A stretch of 64,000 nt of DNA from Dimorphilus gyrociliatus (Eukaryota; Annelida; Polychaeta; Dinophilidae). Below the pieces are notes generated by a model. It made no database searches. It saw only the letters and a list, made by a program, of their open reading frames with translations, and was not told the DNA's origin. Within the stretch, counting starts at the first letter, position 1, and each line of letters starts with the position of its first letter. The translations under genes and the position numbers were made by a program. The stretch is taken from positions 2,408,946 to 2,472,945 of the forward strand of contig CAJFCJ010000006.1 in the NCBI GenBank assembly GCA_904063045.1. The letters run 5' to 3'. This document shows, in pieces, positions 1 through 10,900 of the stretch.

Positions 1-1271
1 TCCTTTTGTGAACAGTTATAATTTTCAAAGCAGAAAACACTTGACGGAGTATTTCACAAACTTTCTACTATTTCTTATAAAAGTTATATCTTGCAAATGT
101 CCTTCAGCGCCTTCAATACTTTAAAAAGAAACGTGCTAGTGATCGAATTAAAGCATGAACTTTCAACGACAGATAACTTTATAAATTGATTAGAACAAAG
201 TCTGCTTTTGCATAAATGTAAAGGTAAAGGTAGAGGAAAAAATGAATCAAAACATTGCAAAAGAAGAATATCCAAGTCTAATAATACAATACTTATATGT
301 CATATTACAATTATATATGCAATTGGGAATATATTAAAGTTATATCGTTATCATATAATTATAAAAAGTTAACAATGAAACTGATAAACTTTTACTGAAC
401 TTACCTCTATGAAACTGTCATAAGGAAAGATATAAAGATTTTTCAAAAATACCGATTCAGCTGTTTTTGACTCCCTTTAACAGAGCAAATTTCCGAAAGA
501 AATTTCCAAGGGGATTAGTTTAATCTCTTAGAATATATAAACTACCCTATATGTTGGATAATAGAAAAGGGCCAATCTTAGCTCGTTAAATTCTAATGGA
601 AAATCGTTAATACGCATCTTACCTCATTGGTTTTCTCAAGGCAGAAATATAAATATAGAAAATATGTATAGACTATATAAAGTACAGTATGTAGTATCTA
701 ACGATACATAATATCAGTATAAATCTGATATTACGCGAACTTTTTATACACCTATATCACACAAAATATATAACGACATATTAATAATTTCCAACATATT
801 AGGGAGAATCGAATGAGCACTTACCTCATTTAACCATATATCCCTGGTTGTATTGTCTAATATAGCTTCAATATAGAGATATTATGATAAATATAGGCAT
901 ACAGTATCATCTTTTAATAAACGAAAGTTATAAATGTTTAAATACACATAACCATTCAGCTATTTGATAAAATCTCAATAAAAACGTTTTTTTTATTATT
1001 GCTAAAACTGGTAATTCTTTTTTTTGTAGCGATAGAAAAACTGATTTCTTGATTATTGTTTTATACTATCATTGATAAATTGATATGTATTATAATTATA
1101 TTGAATAAATGTATTAAATAAAAAAGTTAATAATGTAAAAAATATGCTTTCTTCTTGAACTATTAATATGTCATACTATTAATATTTAAATTTAAAATTT
1201 TCCTTCACATGGTAAATAAAAGTAAATAGTACTCTTCACTAATCTACTATTGGTTTAAACGTTTTTGCATT
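1..1271. other. AT-rich stretch without a recognised gene
   Basis: No long or family-recognisable reading frame is visible on either strand. Read on the minus strand there are three good splice-donor-like sites, each of the form AG|GTAAG, near 403-410, 619-625 and 820-826. Two of them are preceded by ATG (ATGAG|GTAAG). They could be donors of non-coding or very short first exons of a minus-strand gene lying beyond the left edge, but this cannot be shown from the window. Confidence 0.4.
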
Positions 1272-2241
1272 ATGCAATCATATTCAATCGGAGAGAATAT
1301 TTTCTCTTTTCTAACTCTAATATCTTTAGGTATAAGTTTTGAATTGTGTACTCATTTCTTTTAAATGAAGACTATCTCATTGATCTGTCTAAATAGTTTA
1401 TTCTAAAACAATTTTCATTAACGATACAACAACTACGGTTGAATTGAGATGTAATCAGGGTAAAAATTGGACTCATTTTGGAAACTATTCTATTGATTAT
1501 AAAGAACATAAGCAAGAAATTTTACAGGGCGGTAAAATCCTTAAGTTATATTTTAAAGGTGATGTTTCTACATGTTTTAGCTTTACTTTAAATAATAATA
1601 TTCTATTATCAGACAATAATTACGATAATTTGGGATTATTCCAATGCAGATCAAGTCAAGGGCTTTTATTACAGGAATACGAAATATTGACTCTATATCC
1701 ATCCATAACTATTCTAGAGAAGAACAGTTTAAACAGTTTTAGAAATTTTACAGATTTGGTATATCAAGGTGAAAATATCTCTATAAATTGTAGGGTATTC
1801 AGTAATCCTGAACCAAAGATTAAATGGTCAATGATTTCTGATATCGATGGTCGCAAAAAAGTATGTCTCCCAAATATCAATTGTAAATTATATAAAATAG
1901 GAAAATATGAGTATATTCTTGAATGGAAAATTCCGAATGTCACCCAAGATTATAGAGGAAATTATACATGTTCAAGTTGGATTGAACAAGATCCTGAAAA
2001 TATAAATCACGATTTTGTTATTGTTAGAATAAGAAAGAACTTTTTATGGGTTACCCCACTTGTATTAAATTTTGGAGCTTTAGCGCTGCTAATTGTTATT
2101 ATAAACTTTACGAAAGCGCTGCCAGATAAATCAGAAAAAGGATTTGATACAGCTTTGCTAAAGCCGACTAGAAAGTGGGAAAACCTGAAAATGATGGAAA
2201 ATGATAATATATCATCTGATTCTCAATATTCTTTTCGGTAA
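1272..2241 (+). CDS. Small immunoglobulin-domain type I membrane protein
   Basis: Two exons, 1272-1329 and 1397-2241, give 300 residues; the join is in phase (58 + 845 nt). Exon 1 encodes a hydrophobic signal peptide ending in FSFLTLISL, which is why I chose the ATG at 1272 over the internal in-frame codons of exon 2. Exon 2 encodes an N-terminal Ig-like region with VELRCN and LFQCRS cysteines, then a clearer C2-type Ig domain (SINCRVFSNPEPKIKW to YRGNYTCSSW). After that come one membrane helix (LVLNFGALALLIVIINF) and a cytoplasmic tail of about 50 residues. Several N-glycosylation motifs are present. The architecture resembles cell-adhesion or growth-factor-type surface receptors, but I recognise no specific family and see no kinase or signalling domain in the tail. 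The Ig calls are firm; the two-exon start is an inference from phase and signal peptide. Confidence 0.7.
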
Positions 2242-2570
2242 ATATCGACTAAGTTATGTAATTTTTAGAGTCTTTTTAAAATATTCTTTTTTAGAACAAT
2301 GGAAACTTTGACAATTCCATCAAAATCCAAAACCAGTATTCAGACGTCATCCCTAGTTAATTAGCCTGTTTTCGAATTATGATGTAAATATCTACAACTT
2401 TTCTGTAAACAATTTTAGAATATAGTCACTTATATCAAGATAGTAAAGGTTTATTTTTCAAATAATTCACTGCGGTCCTGTCTCTTGGTCAATCATTGTA
2501 TAAACGTTGAGTGTTTGTTACCAATCAACAGCCTCTGCACAATATATATATATATATCTATATATATATT
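2242..2570. other. Intergenic; 3' end of Ig gene and MsrB leader with TA repeat
   Basis: No further coding region is seen. The last 30 bases before the MsrB start codon are an almost pure AT dinucleotide run (about 2541-2569) interrupted by one C, so the microsatellite lies in the 5' leader directly next to the ATG. Confidence 0.5.
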
Positions 2571-3338
2571 ATGCGTTCAGTGTTCAGCAATTGCAAGCGA
2601 CTGCTGACAGTGAACGGAATGCCCAAGGCAAAAACTATGATGGGAAATTCATATTCTTCCTCCAGAAAACAAACAAGTAAGATATTGTTATGTGTCCTTC
2701 AATTTTGTAATAGTTCTAGAAAATTATTTATTTTTCCTTGCAATAATTTTTTTCGTTTTACACTTTTATTAGATAACCCAGACGGGGTACTTAAGCCGGG
2801 TGAGGATCCTAAAAAATTATCACCCAATGAATGGAAAATGAGATTAAATGATGATGAAATGTACAGAATTACTAGAGAAAAAGGAACAGAAAGTGTAATT
2901 ATAATTTACCTTTAAAGCTTTGTCATAGTGAAGCATTCAACTTACTATTAAACCGATATTCTAATTCTTCACCCCTTACTCTATTTTCAATTGCAGCCTT
3001 ATGTTGGATTTTACTCTGAGAGATTTGACGAAGGAGTTTATACTTGCGCATGCTGTGGAGCAGATTTATTTGATTCAGATACAAAATACAGCTCTGGTTG
3101 CGGTTGGCCTGCTTTTTATGCCGCTAAAAATGCAAAAATTGATAAGGGAAAAATTGATGAATCGCAAGCGAATGTTGCTAGAATTCAAGACAATAGTTAT
3201 GGGAGGAAACGAGTTGAAGTTATCTGTAAAAACTGCGATGCTCATCTTGGGCATGTTTTTAGCGATGGACCTGCGGACAAAACTGGTGAAAGGTTCTGCA
3301 TCAACAGTAAATCCATGGGATTTAAACCCAAAGAATAA
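2571..3338 (+). CDS. MSRB: Methionine-R-sulfoxide reductase B, probably mitochondrial
   Basis: Three exons, 2571-2676, 2773-2894 and 2997-3338 (570 nt), give 189 residues. The enzyme reduces the R epimer of methionine sulfoxide in proteins, normally using thioredoxin. Visible family marks: two zinc-binding pairs (CACC and CKNC), the substrate-pocket motif SGCGWPAFY, the segment NCDAHLGHVFSDGP, and the catalytic cysteine in RFCINS at about residue 177. That position is a TGC codon, so this is a cysteine enzyme and not a MsrB1 selenoprotein. The first 35 residues are rich in Arg, Lys, Ser and Thr and nearly lack acidic residues, which fits a mitochondrial targeting peptide (inference). Exon 2 carries the usual LSPNEWKMRL and REKGTE segments. 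The SGCGWP version resembles bacterial and plant enzymes, but introns and leader show a resident nuclear gene. Confidence 0.93.
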
Positions 3339-3585
3339 ATTGTTTACAATTTTTTCTTCCCACTTGCCACAGCTTCTCATTCACCTTAACTTTTATGATG
3401 TTTATTAATACAAAAAACTGTTAAATGTCACAAAAATGATCTTCTTTCTTTTTCAAAAACTATACTAAAGCATTACTACATATACGCCATCTGTAACCCA
3501 TATGATAACTTGGTTTTACCTTAAATATTGTAGAAGGCGCTAATATCGAATTTTTAGACATTTTGTAAAATTGCGCAGGAAACAG

Positions 3586-3806
3586 CCTCTTTTTCGTTAT
3601 CAGCCGTGAAAGTGTGTTGATTTTATAATTTTATCATTTTTTTTAGTACCATTTAGGAAATTTACAAAATAAGTTTAATATATTTAATGACTATGTATTT
3701 ATTTAGCTCATTCACCAAAAAAATGTAGAAAAAATTGTAATTTTTCCGAGAACTGTAGCTTAACGCCAGGCGTGTGAGTGATAATATAACGTTTTACCTA
3801 TTTCAG
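3586..3806 (+). promoter_or_regulatory. Probable 5'TOP start and leader intron of RpS19
   Basis: A pyrimidine tract CCTCTTTTTCG at 3586-3596 resembles the 5' terminal oligopyrimidine start of ribosomal protein mRNAs. The S19 start codon directly follows a splice-acceptor sequence (TTTCAG|ATG at 3807). Candidate donors sit at 3606 (GTGAAA) and 3612 (GTGTGT). I infer a short TOP leader exon spliced straight onto the start codon. Confidence 0.5.
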
Positions 3807-4448
3807 ATGTCTCGGACTGGTGGAGTTACAGTTAAGGACGTCGATCAACATGATTTTGTCAAGGCTTTGGCCGCCCATCTAAAAAAGTAAATAACGTTTA
3901 TGCTATTAACGTGTGAAAAATTTAACGTTCTTTGAAGGCGTTGCTGGACGCAAGTTAAACGTGCGTCCGGTGTCAATGAGAACGGAAATAAATGTCTTTT
4001 TTTGATAAAAAAAAATAATATTTATAGCTATTTTGTTCAAGTTATAATGTTTTTTTTACTAAAATACAGGAACCAACAAATTAAACCACCAGTATGGTCT
4101 GATTTGGTCAAACTTGGACGTTTCAAAGAACTCAGTCCGACTGATGACGACTGGTATTACACTAGGTTGGCGTCGACTGCCCGTCATTTGTACATCCGAT
4201 CCCCTGCTGGAGTCGGAGCCTTTATGAAAATCTATGGTGGAAGACTAAGACGTGGAACTAGACCAAGTCACTTCTGTAGAGCTTCAGGCTCCGTCGCAAG
4301 ACACGTCTTGAAGACATTGGAGACGATTAAATACGCTGAAAAGGTGACCAGTGGTGACGGTGCCAAGGGTGGACGTCAGTTGACTAAAACAGGAAGGAAG
4401 AACTTGGATACAATTGCCTGCCAGGTTGCAAATGTCAAGAAGGCATAA
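3807..4448 (+). CDS. RPS19: Small ribosomal subunit protein eS19
   Basis: Two coding exons, 3807-3886 and 4070-4448, give 152 residues, close to the 145 usual in animals. The protein is part of the head of the 40S subunit and is needed for 18S rRNA maturation. Sequence marks: GVTVKDV near the N-terminus, ALAAHLKK, the DWYYTRLASTARHLYIR segment with the RNA-contacting basic stretch, GAGVGAFMKIYGG-type region, SVARHVLKTLE, and the C-terminal GRKNLDTIACQVA. The first intron splits a lysine codon (AA|G). The 3' region carries AATAAA at 4461-4466. Identification is essentially certain. Confidence 0.97.
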
Positions 4449-4460
4449 ATGTTTATAGCG

Positions 4461-4466
4461 AATAAA
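4461..4466 (+). terminator. Poly(A) signal of RpS19
   Basis: AATAAA, 13 bases after the stop codon of the S19 gene. The rest of the gap up to 4771 is the convergent 3' region shared with the CDK gene and contains nothing else I recognise. Confidence 0.7.
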
Positions 4467-4771
4467 ATTCAAGTTTTTGAAGGGTGACCTACATCTAGTG
4501 TTTATCAATTTCGCGAAATAACTATTTCGGTGATAGGTTCAAACCACAAACATTCTTTAAACCATAATGTATTCGTCTCGATCTAATGCAACGCCTTACA
4601 CCAAACATAAAATCATTGACTAAGTAACTGAAGGAAAGTAAAACGTTCGACTAGTGCATTGAGATATAATTATAAACAAATGACAATAGAAATATAAGTA
4701 TATGCAATATTTATACTTATACATTTTTATATAAATGCGTGAAAAGGGGCAAAAAGCTCGATTTGTATAAA

Positions 4772-6691
4772 TCAGACATGACTGACGTGAGTTTGCAGAG
4801 AGCCCAAATCATTTCTCTCCGCTTGCAAGCAAACTCCCCTTACTGATAAAACCGAAGCGGTTTCTGGAAGGGCCTTAACACCGGGAGGTAAGGCGTCAAA
4901 GAAAGGATGGGTCAAAGCTTTAAGTGACGACAATCTCTTTGACGGATTCTGCTGAAGGCACTGTTCGGCTAACGACAGCAAATGTCGTGCCTTCACCATA
5001 CCTCTAACATGGGCCGCTAAGCCTACGGTAGGAGGCAACTTTGGAGGTTTCTTTGGCCAAAGAGGGAGCGAGGTGACTCCTGGCCAACTTGTTTCATCTG
5101 GTACCCCTAAGGCTCCCCAGATACTATGCAATTGGTCGTTAGCGTCTCTTGCCCCAGGAAAAGTTGGTCTTCCGCTAGTCATTTCAGTCAATATACAGCC
5201 AGCCCCCCACACATCTAAGGCCGCAGTATATTTGGTATCGCCCAGGAGGACGTCGGGGGGCCTGTACCAAAGAGTTACTACTTCGTGAGAGAAGGTATGA
5301 CTAGGTACACTCGTCGCTCGAGCGAGGCCAAAATCGCAAAGTTTAACTTCACCGGCTTCAGATAGGAGGACATTATGAGGTTTTAGGTCCCGATGCAAAA
5401 TTCTCCTTTGATGACAATGAGACAGTGCTCTAAGTAGTTGAAAGAACATTAATCGAATGTTGTAAATGTTCATGCCCGTTGGAGCTCTATTTTCCAAATA
5501 CAGGGATAAATCAGTGTGCAGTCGTTCAAAAACGAAGGTCAGAGAATGTTTAGTTAGCACTATATCGTGTAGAGTAACGATATTTGCGTGCTTAAGGGCC
5601 TTTAAAAGAGAGGCTTCTCTTATAGCAGTAAACGGTGCTCCTTCTTCGGCTTGCAGCTTAACTTCTTTTAAAGCTACCTGCTGACCAGTAACTTTACTAA
5701 TACCAGAGTAAACAGTAGCGTAGGAGCCTTCACCAAGGCGCTCAAGTTTTTCGTAGGCATTTCCATTCCCATAACTAGACCAACCCTCTGATCTAGGTCT
5801 CGATCGACGACTTGACCTCGTTCGTCTTCTTAATAAAACCTCCTCCTTCTGAGCTTGGAGCATATCGCCGGCGGAGTGATGCCGTCTGACGGCTGTCATT
5901 TGTTGATCATCGGGAGATGGGGCATCAACACTGTTAGCATTACCCATCTTCAAAAGCCTGGAATTGTGCCTATTAGGAGAACCATTTAATTGAAGAACTA
6001 GCATGTCATCCTTCGTGCGATCTTCCAGGGAATCTTCCCTCGAGAGAGCTGTCAAATAACATCAATTTAGACGTAGATACTGTAAAAGGAAAAAAGAATA
6101 ACAGGCGTCTAATCTCTTAGTTACAAGTGAGGATTTACTGGTGGGTTTTTTCTCTACAGCTCTTAGAGAGCATCTGCTTCCATTATATTTATTATAAAGC
6201 TAGTAAATAGAGACAAGTATTGATTACAGTTCTACCAATAAGATTTTTCAAAAGCAATCAAAATCTTAAATGGGATATTATTAATTACGACGATATCTTT
6301 TTTCAAATGTAAACGCCACCACCGAGCTTCAAAAGAATGGTAATCAATTTTAGGCCTAAATATTTATTTTACATTTTTCTTCTGTCATTCTCAAAACAAA
6401 GAGTGACGTGCCTGATTACCCTTTCCTTACTTTTTTTATTAGACTGTGCTATTTTGAAATTTCATATTTTTTTTCTAATAAGCGTATTTCTTGGTAACAA
6501 ATTAAAGAGCCATAGGAAATAAATGAGATCGGCGCGTGGGAGAAAATGAATGTCATTGATCGAGGGATTTTCTGTCGTTTCTGTAAGACTTACAAATAAA
6601 TAGGCTTATGGTTTGAGCGTGTGGCATGTATTTATGTGTGTATGTGTGCGAGTGTGAGTGTATTTACGGCTATATATACGCAATATATAAA

Positions 6692-6734
<43 letters not shown>

Positions 6735-7788
6735 CGTATGAGAGAGAGAGACTGCCAGCGTGTGCGCGATCGTCTGTGTATGCGTATTTGGCGAAAAGCA
6801 AAAAGAGGAGTAGAGAGGAAATGATGGAAACAGGAGAAAGGCAAGATTTACTTGACATTACCAGCAACATATGATGAGCTTTGGAAAATTATACAGCCAG
6901 CATAAGATGCAAATAGCATTTGTGATTCATTGGTATTCGATATCGTTAGTACACGAACTATAAAGTGTACCTTTTTTGTGTGATTGTTTTAGAGTTAATT
7001 TAAATATGAGAACGTAATGAAGAGGGAAGAAAAGATATCTTTCTTGTTTTGCGATATCTATTCTACAATATACTTAAATATCTCACAAAGAAATAAAAAC
7101 AATAAGAAGAACATTTTTGTCAATAGCGTTAATAAATCGAATAAATAAGAGAGAAGAAAAAAAGATTGAAAAATAAATTAGAATGGAATCGTTAATTGAA
7201 TTATAAGTGCTAAGTATCGAAAGCATTGCTGTTCGATCGGTCATTCCCCAAGTCCTATCTTATTGTGTATTTAAACTGGTTAAAAATTTTAAAATTAATT
7301 AGACACCGTTCTTAAGAGGATTAAGTACTTACACAATCTTCCAAACGTAGCTGATATCCTTCTCTGTAGTTTTTTTAATTTACTTAATTTCTTTCCTATG
7401 TAAATAAAAATATAAAACAATAAATTAGTAAATATTTTTAGCAAATTATATAAAATGCTCTGCGGGCTAGTAAGGCTGGTAATTATGTTGACTAAATTCT
7501 TTTTCCTTCCTATATTTACTCATTTCATTTCGTCATCAAACTTCTTATCTTTAATTCTTATATTATCAATACTCTTTTATCCATTGTTCGATACACTAAT
7601 AAGCTAATTTTGTTGCATTTTTTATTTAATTTCAGTTTAATTCCACCCGTATTGAAACCGAAACTAGGCCTATATTAATCGTAAAAATCGAACAAAGAGG
7701 GTCCTAGTAAATAGTTCATATACAAACCGGAAGACGGACGATTTTCCCTCAATCGAACGCCGTTCGAGGGTGACTCTTCCTTTTGCAT
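4772..7788 (-). CDS. CDK14: PFTAIRE cyclin-dependent kinase (CDK14/CDK15 type)
   Basis: Three exons on the minus strand, 7788-7728, 7395-7333 and 6048-4772 (1401 nt), give 466 residues. The long last exon holds the kinase: glycine loop LGEGSYATVY, catalytic lysine in VALKEV (about residue 169), the cyclin-facing PFTAIREAS (180-188), HRDLKPHN, DFGLARA, and VVTLWYRPPDVLLG. The literal PFTAIRE helix assigns it to the CDK14/15 group, cyclin-Y-dependent membrane-associated kinases linked to Wnt receptor phosphorylation in animals. The two short exons were found by phase and because their Lys/Arg-rich segment (KLKKLQRRISATFGRLSLS) resembles the N-terminus of CDK14; the long exon alone has no in-frame ATG near its start. 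Intron 2 is 1284 bp, long for this window. CDK14 versus CDK15 cannot be settled by eye. Confidence 0.92.
6697..6731. repeat. (TA)n microsatellite
   Basis: About 17 uninterrupted TA units inside intron 2 of the CDK gene. The repetitive Tyr-Ile reading frames across it on both strands are artefacts of the repeat. Confidence 0.9.
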
Positions 7789-7964
7789 CGTTTAAACCAA
7801 ATATTGCCGGACTACAACCGGATTTCTAAAAAATAAGTCTGATTTCAATCACACTCTGCCGCCATCTTGCTTAATTCTGCGATATTGTTGCCATCTGTCG
7901 GTCTGTTTAAGCCGGATAGAACCGCGCATGCGCAGTAGCGTTGACGACGGTAAACAATCTAGAG
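7789..7964. promoter_or_regulatory. Bidirectional promoter of CDK14/15 and KIF9 with NRF1-like site
   Basis: Only 176 bp separate the start codons of two divergent genes. The palindrome GCGCATGCGC at 7924-7933 matches the core of the NRF1 (nuclear respiratory factor 1) binding site, a common activator of housekeeping and bidirectional promoters in animals. It is locally GC-rich in otherwise AT-rich DNA. Confidence 0.6.
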
Positions 7965-10900
7965 ATGAGCGCTTCTAATAATAAAGTTAAGGTTTATTTG
8001 AGGTTAAAACCAATTAGAAGTGGAGGAAAGAAAAGTTATGAAATTGTGGATGATAAGGTAAGGCTTAGCTAGTAGAATGACTTGTTAAAATTTCTCGATT
8101 AAGACTGTTCCTCTAACTAGAAAAGTTTGAAGTAGATCAAGACTACCAACTTTATTATTTTAATTAGCCTTTTCTGAAGAAAAAGATTATGTAGTTTCTG
8201 ACATACTTTTATAATTTAACCAGAAAAGATGCAACAACCTCGCATCGACCTTTATCAAATAAATATATATATATATAGCTGTTTTGCAGCGGATACACGT
8301 TCATAGATGTGGTAACGATCTTCAAAAGTCATATGTTAACAATCAAATAAGGGATTGGGAGTTTACGCTTAATGGAATCAAAGAAAATGTAAGCCAAACA
8401 GAGATTTATGATGATGTTGCTCGTCCTGTTGTATTGCAGGCCATGAAAGGCTATAATGGTTTGTGTTATCAAACAAGAGAATAAATTATCATAGCTACTT
8501 ACATACATGTCATTTTATTAGCTACTATACTAGCCTATGGTCAAACTGGAGCTGGGAAGACCTATACAATGACCGGAGCAACAGAGAGCTATAGACAAAG
8601 AGGACTGATACCACGATCTCTGTCGGAAATCTTCAAAGCTATCGATCAAAGTATTGATCAAAACACTACCATTAGGTAATATCTTTGGTACGCGTCCCAT
8701 TCTCTTTTCAATTAAGTGTATTTTTCTTCAAACTAAAGGATATCTTATGTTGAGATTTACAATGAATCCTTTTTCGATTTGCTGTCAACGGTTTCCGATG
8801 TCTCAGAATACGAACGTCAAAACCTTCACGTAACTGAAGAAGTGGATGGAAGCTGCTATATTAAAGGATTAAGTGATCATATTGTTAATAACGAAGAAGA
8901 AGCCTTAAATTTGCTTTTTGAGGGAGAAACTAATAGAGCAATCTCCTCTCATGTCCTCAACAAAAATTCGTCAAGATCCCATTGCATATTTACAATTTAT
9001 CTGCAGACTCATTCTAGAACGCAATCCGATCCTAAATATACAGTCTCAAAAATCAATTTTGTAGATCTGGCTGGTTCTGAGAGGCTTAGGAAGACTAAGG
9101 TTTGTCATATAATTTAATACATTCTAAATTTCTTCACTAGAAATATTGCTTTTAAATCAATAATAGTCGGAAGGAAGAACTCAAACTGAAGCTGTCTATA
9201 TCAACAAATCGCTAACTTTCTTGGAGCAGACAGTTCTTTCATTGGCTGACAAAAAAACTCATATTCCGTATAGACAATCTAAATTAACGCACTGTCTAAA
9301 AGATTCTTTGGGAGGCAATTCGAATACAGTTATGATCGGGAATGTTTGGTCTGAAGAGGAGCACATAGAAGAAACAGTAAATAATTAAAATTTGATTTTC
9401 CATGAGCTTAAGTGAAAAATTCTTCCCATTTAGATTTCAACTATTAGATTCGCCACTAGAATGATGAAAGTCCACACCGTACCGGTCAGAAGGGAACACG
9501 AAGACCCAACGGTAAACATCAAATATCCCTAATTGTAGCGTTACATTTAAAATAGACTTTTAAATTGATTAATAGTCGAGTTAATCAGATTAATAAACTT
9601 GTCTTTTCATAGAAATTGGTTAAACAAATGAAAACTGAAATAGAACATTTGAAAAGGGAATTGGCTATGCACGATACTTTGGTTAGTATGAAATGTTATA
9701 TTAACAAAAACATAAACAGATTATCTTTATATTATAATCTCAATTAATCAAATAGAATATGCAAGAGGTAAAAAAATAATATATTTGGACTTTAATGTCG
9801 GAGCATGCATTTAATGTAAAATATATATTATATATACAGTATATATAAGAATATATACAATATATATAAGAATGTATTATTTGTAAGAGAATGTCATATT
9901 GTTTATCGTCTTTAACTTGTAAAAAAAATATCACTATTAAAGAACTGGATCACAAATCAGCATCTTTTTCAACTTTAGCCGTCACAATATCAACGTTAAC
10001 TAAGATCGCATGCGTGTTCAATTAAATCACTAGTACGCATGTAAAAAAAATAACCTAATTAGTTTCTCTCACAATTGAAATTAATTCAATATTGGAAAGA
10101 AAAAAACGGAGAAACAATCACAAATGCGTTCTCAATTTCTTTAAAATGCCAACTGTATCATCTTAAATAATTTAATATTTTCCTCAATAGGTTAACAGGA
10201 GTCATGTGACGTACGAAAATCTCTCTGAGCAACAAAGAGGAGAAATAAGGGAGCAAGTTAAAAACTTTTTATCAGATCCCCAGTGCGAAATTGACGTAAG
10301 AATTTACTTAAGTCTATATCTAATATGTAAAATAAAAACAACTTGTCCTTCGCAAGCGGAAAATACTGCAAAATTCCATATTTATTGATTAAATTTTTAC
10401 AGATCGTAAATATAAGGCAAATTAAGGGTGTGTTTGAAACGTTTCGAGACATATATGGGTTAGTTCCTTTTACGACTAATGAAGTCTTTTTACTTTGAAT
10501 ATCACACCTAATTTTTTTATAGAATCATGTCATCCGAAATTGAAAAGAACGTTGAAGATAAGTTTCGATCACGCTACACCCTACTTGACAAACAAGACGC
10601 CGCTGCTATCGCTCAAGCTCAGCAGGCTGGCGTACCGGTAATTTTCTTATTTCCTCAATATTGTTATTTCTCTCCTTATCCGACAATGTAAGATAAATGC
10701 AATTTAAACAGATTGATGACAACGGGGACTATCTGGTCGGTGAGACTGATGGATCTGGTTACGGCATACCAGGTGCAAGTGGTAAGCCTGTTCCTTCCAG
10801 TGCAGTCAATGCGAAGAAGAAGGAATCCAAAAAAAAAGAAAAACGTTCTAGGTAAATATCGGGATACATAGTTTAATTAAGAGAATAATAGAGATTGACA

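Noticed and set aside
84-275. A 63-codon minus-strand frame near the left edge
   Set aside because: Low-complexity hydrophobic composition, no family motif, no splice support; expected by chance in AT-rich DNA.
3240-3310. Possible selenoprotein MsrB
   Set aside because: The catalytic codon is TGC (Cys), and no in-frame TGA or selenocysteine hairpin is needed or seen.
3001-3408. Long alternative frames over the MsrB exon on both strands
   Set aside because: Shadows of the real MsrB frame, which carries all catalytic and zinc motifs.
6337-6522. Hydrophobic 61-codon plus-strand frame
   Set aside because: Lies inside intron 2 of the kinase gene, antisense; hydrophobicity comes from T-rich DNA.
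6621-6874. Overlapping reading frames rich in Tyr-Ile repeats on both strands
   Set aside because: They are translations of a (TA)n microsatellite inside a CDK intron; no codon bias or domain.
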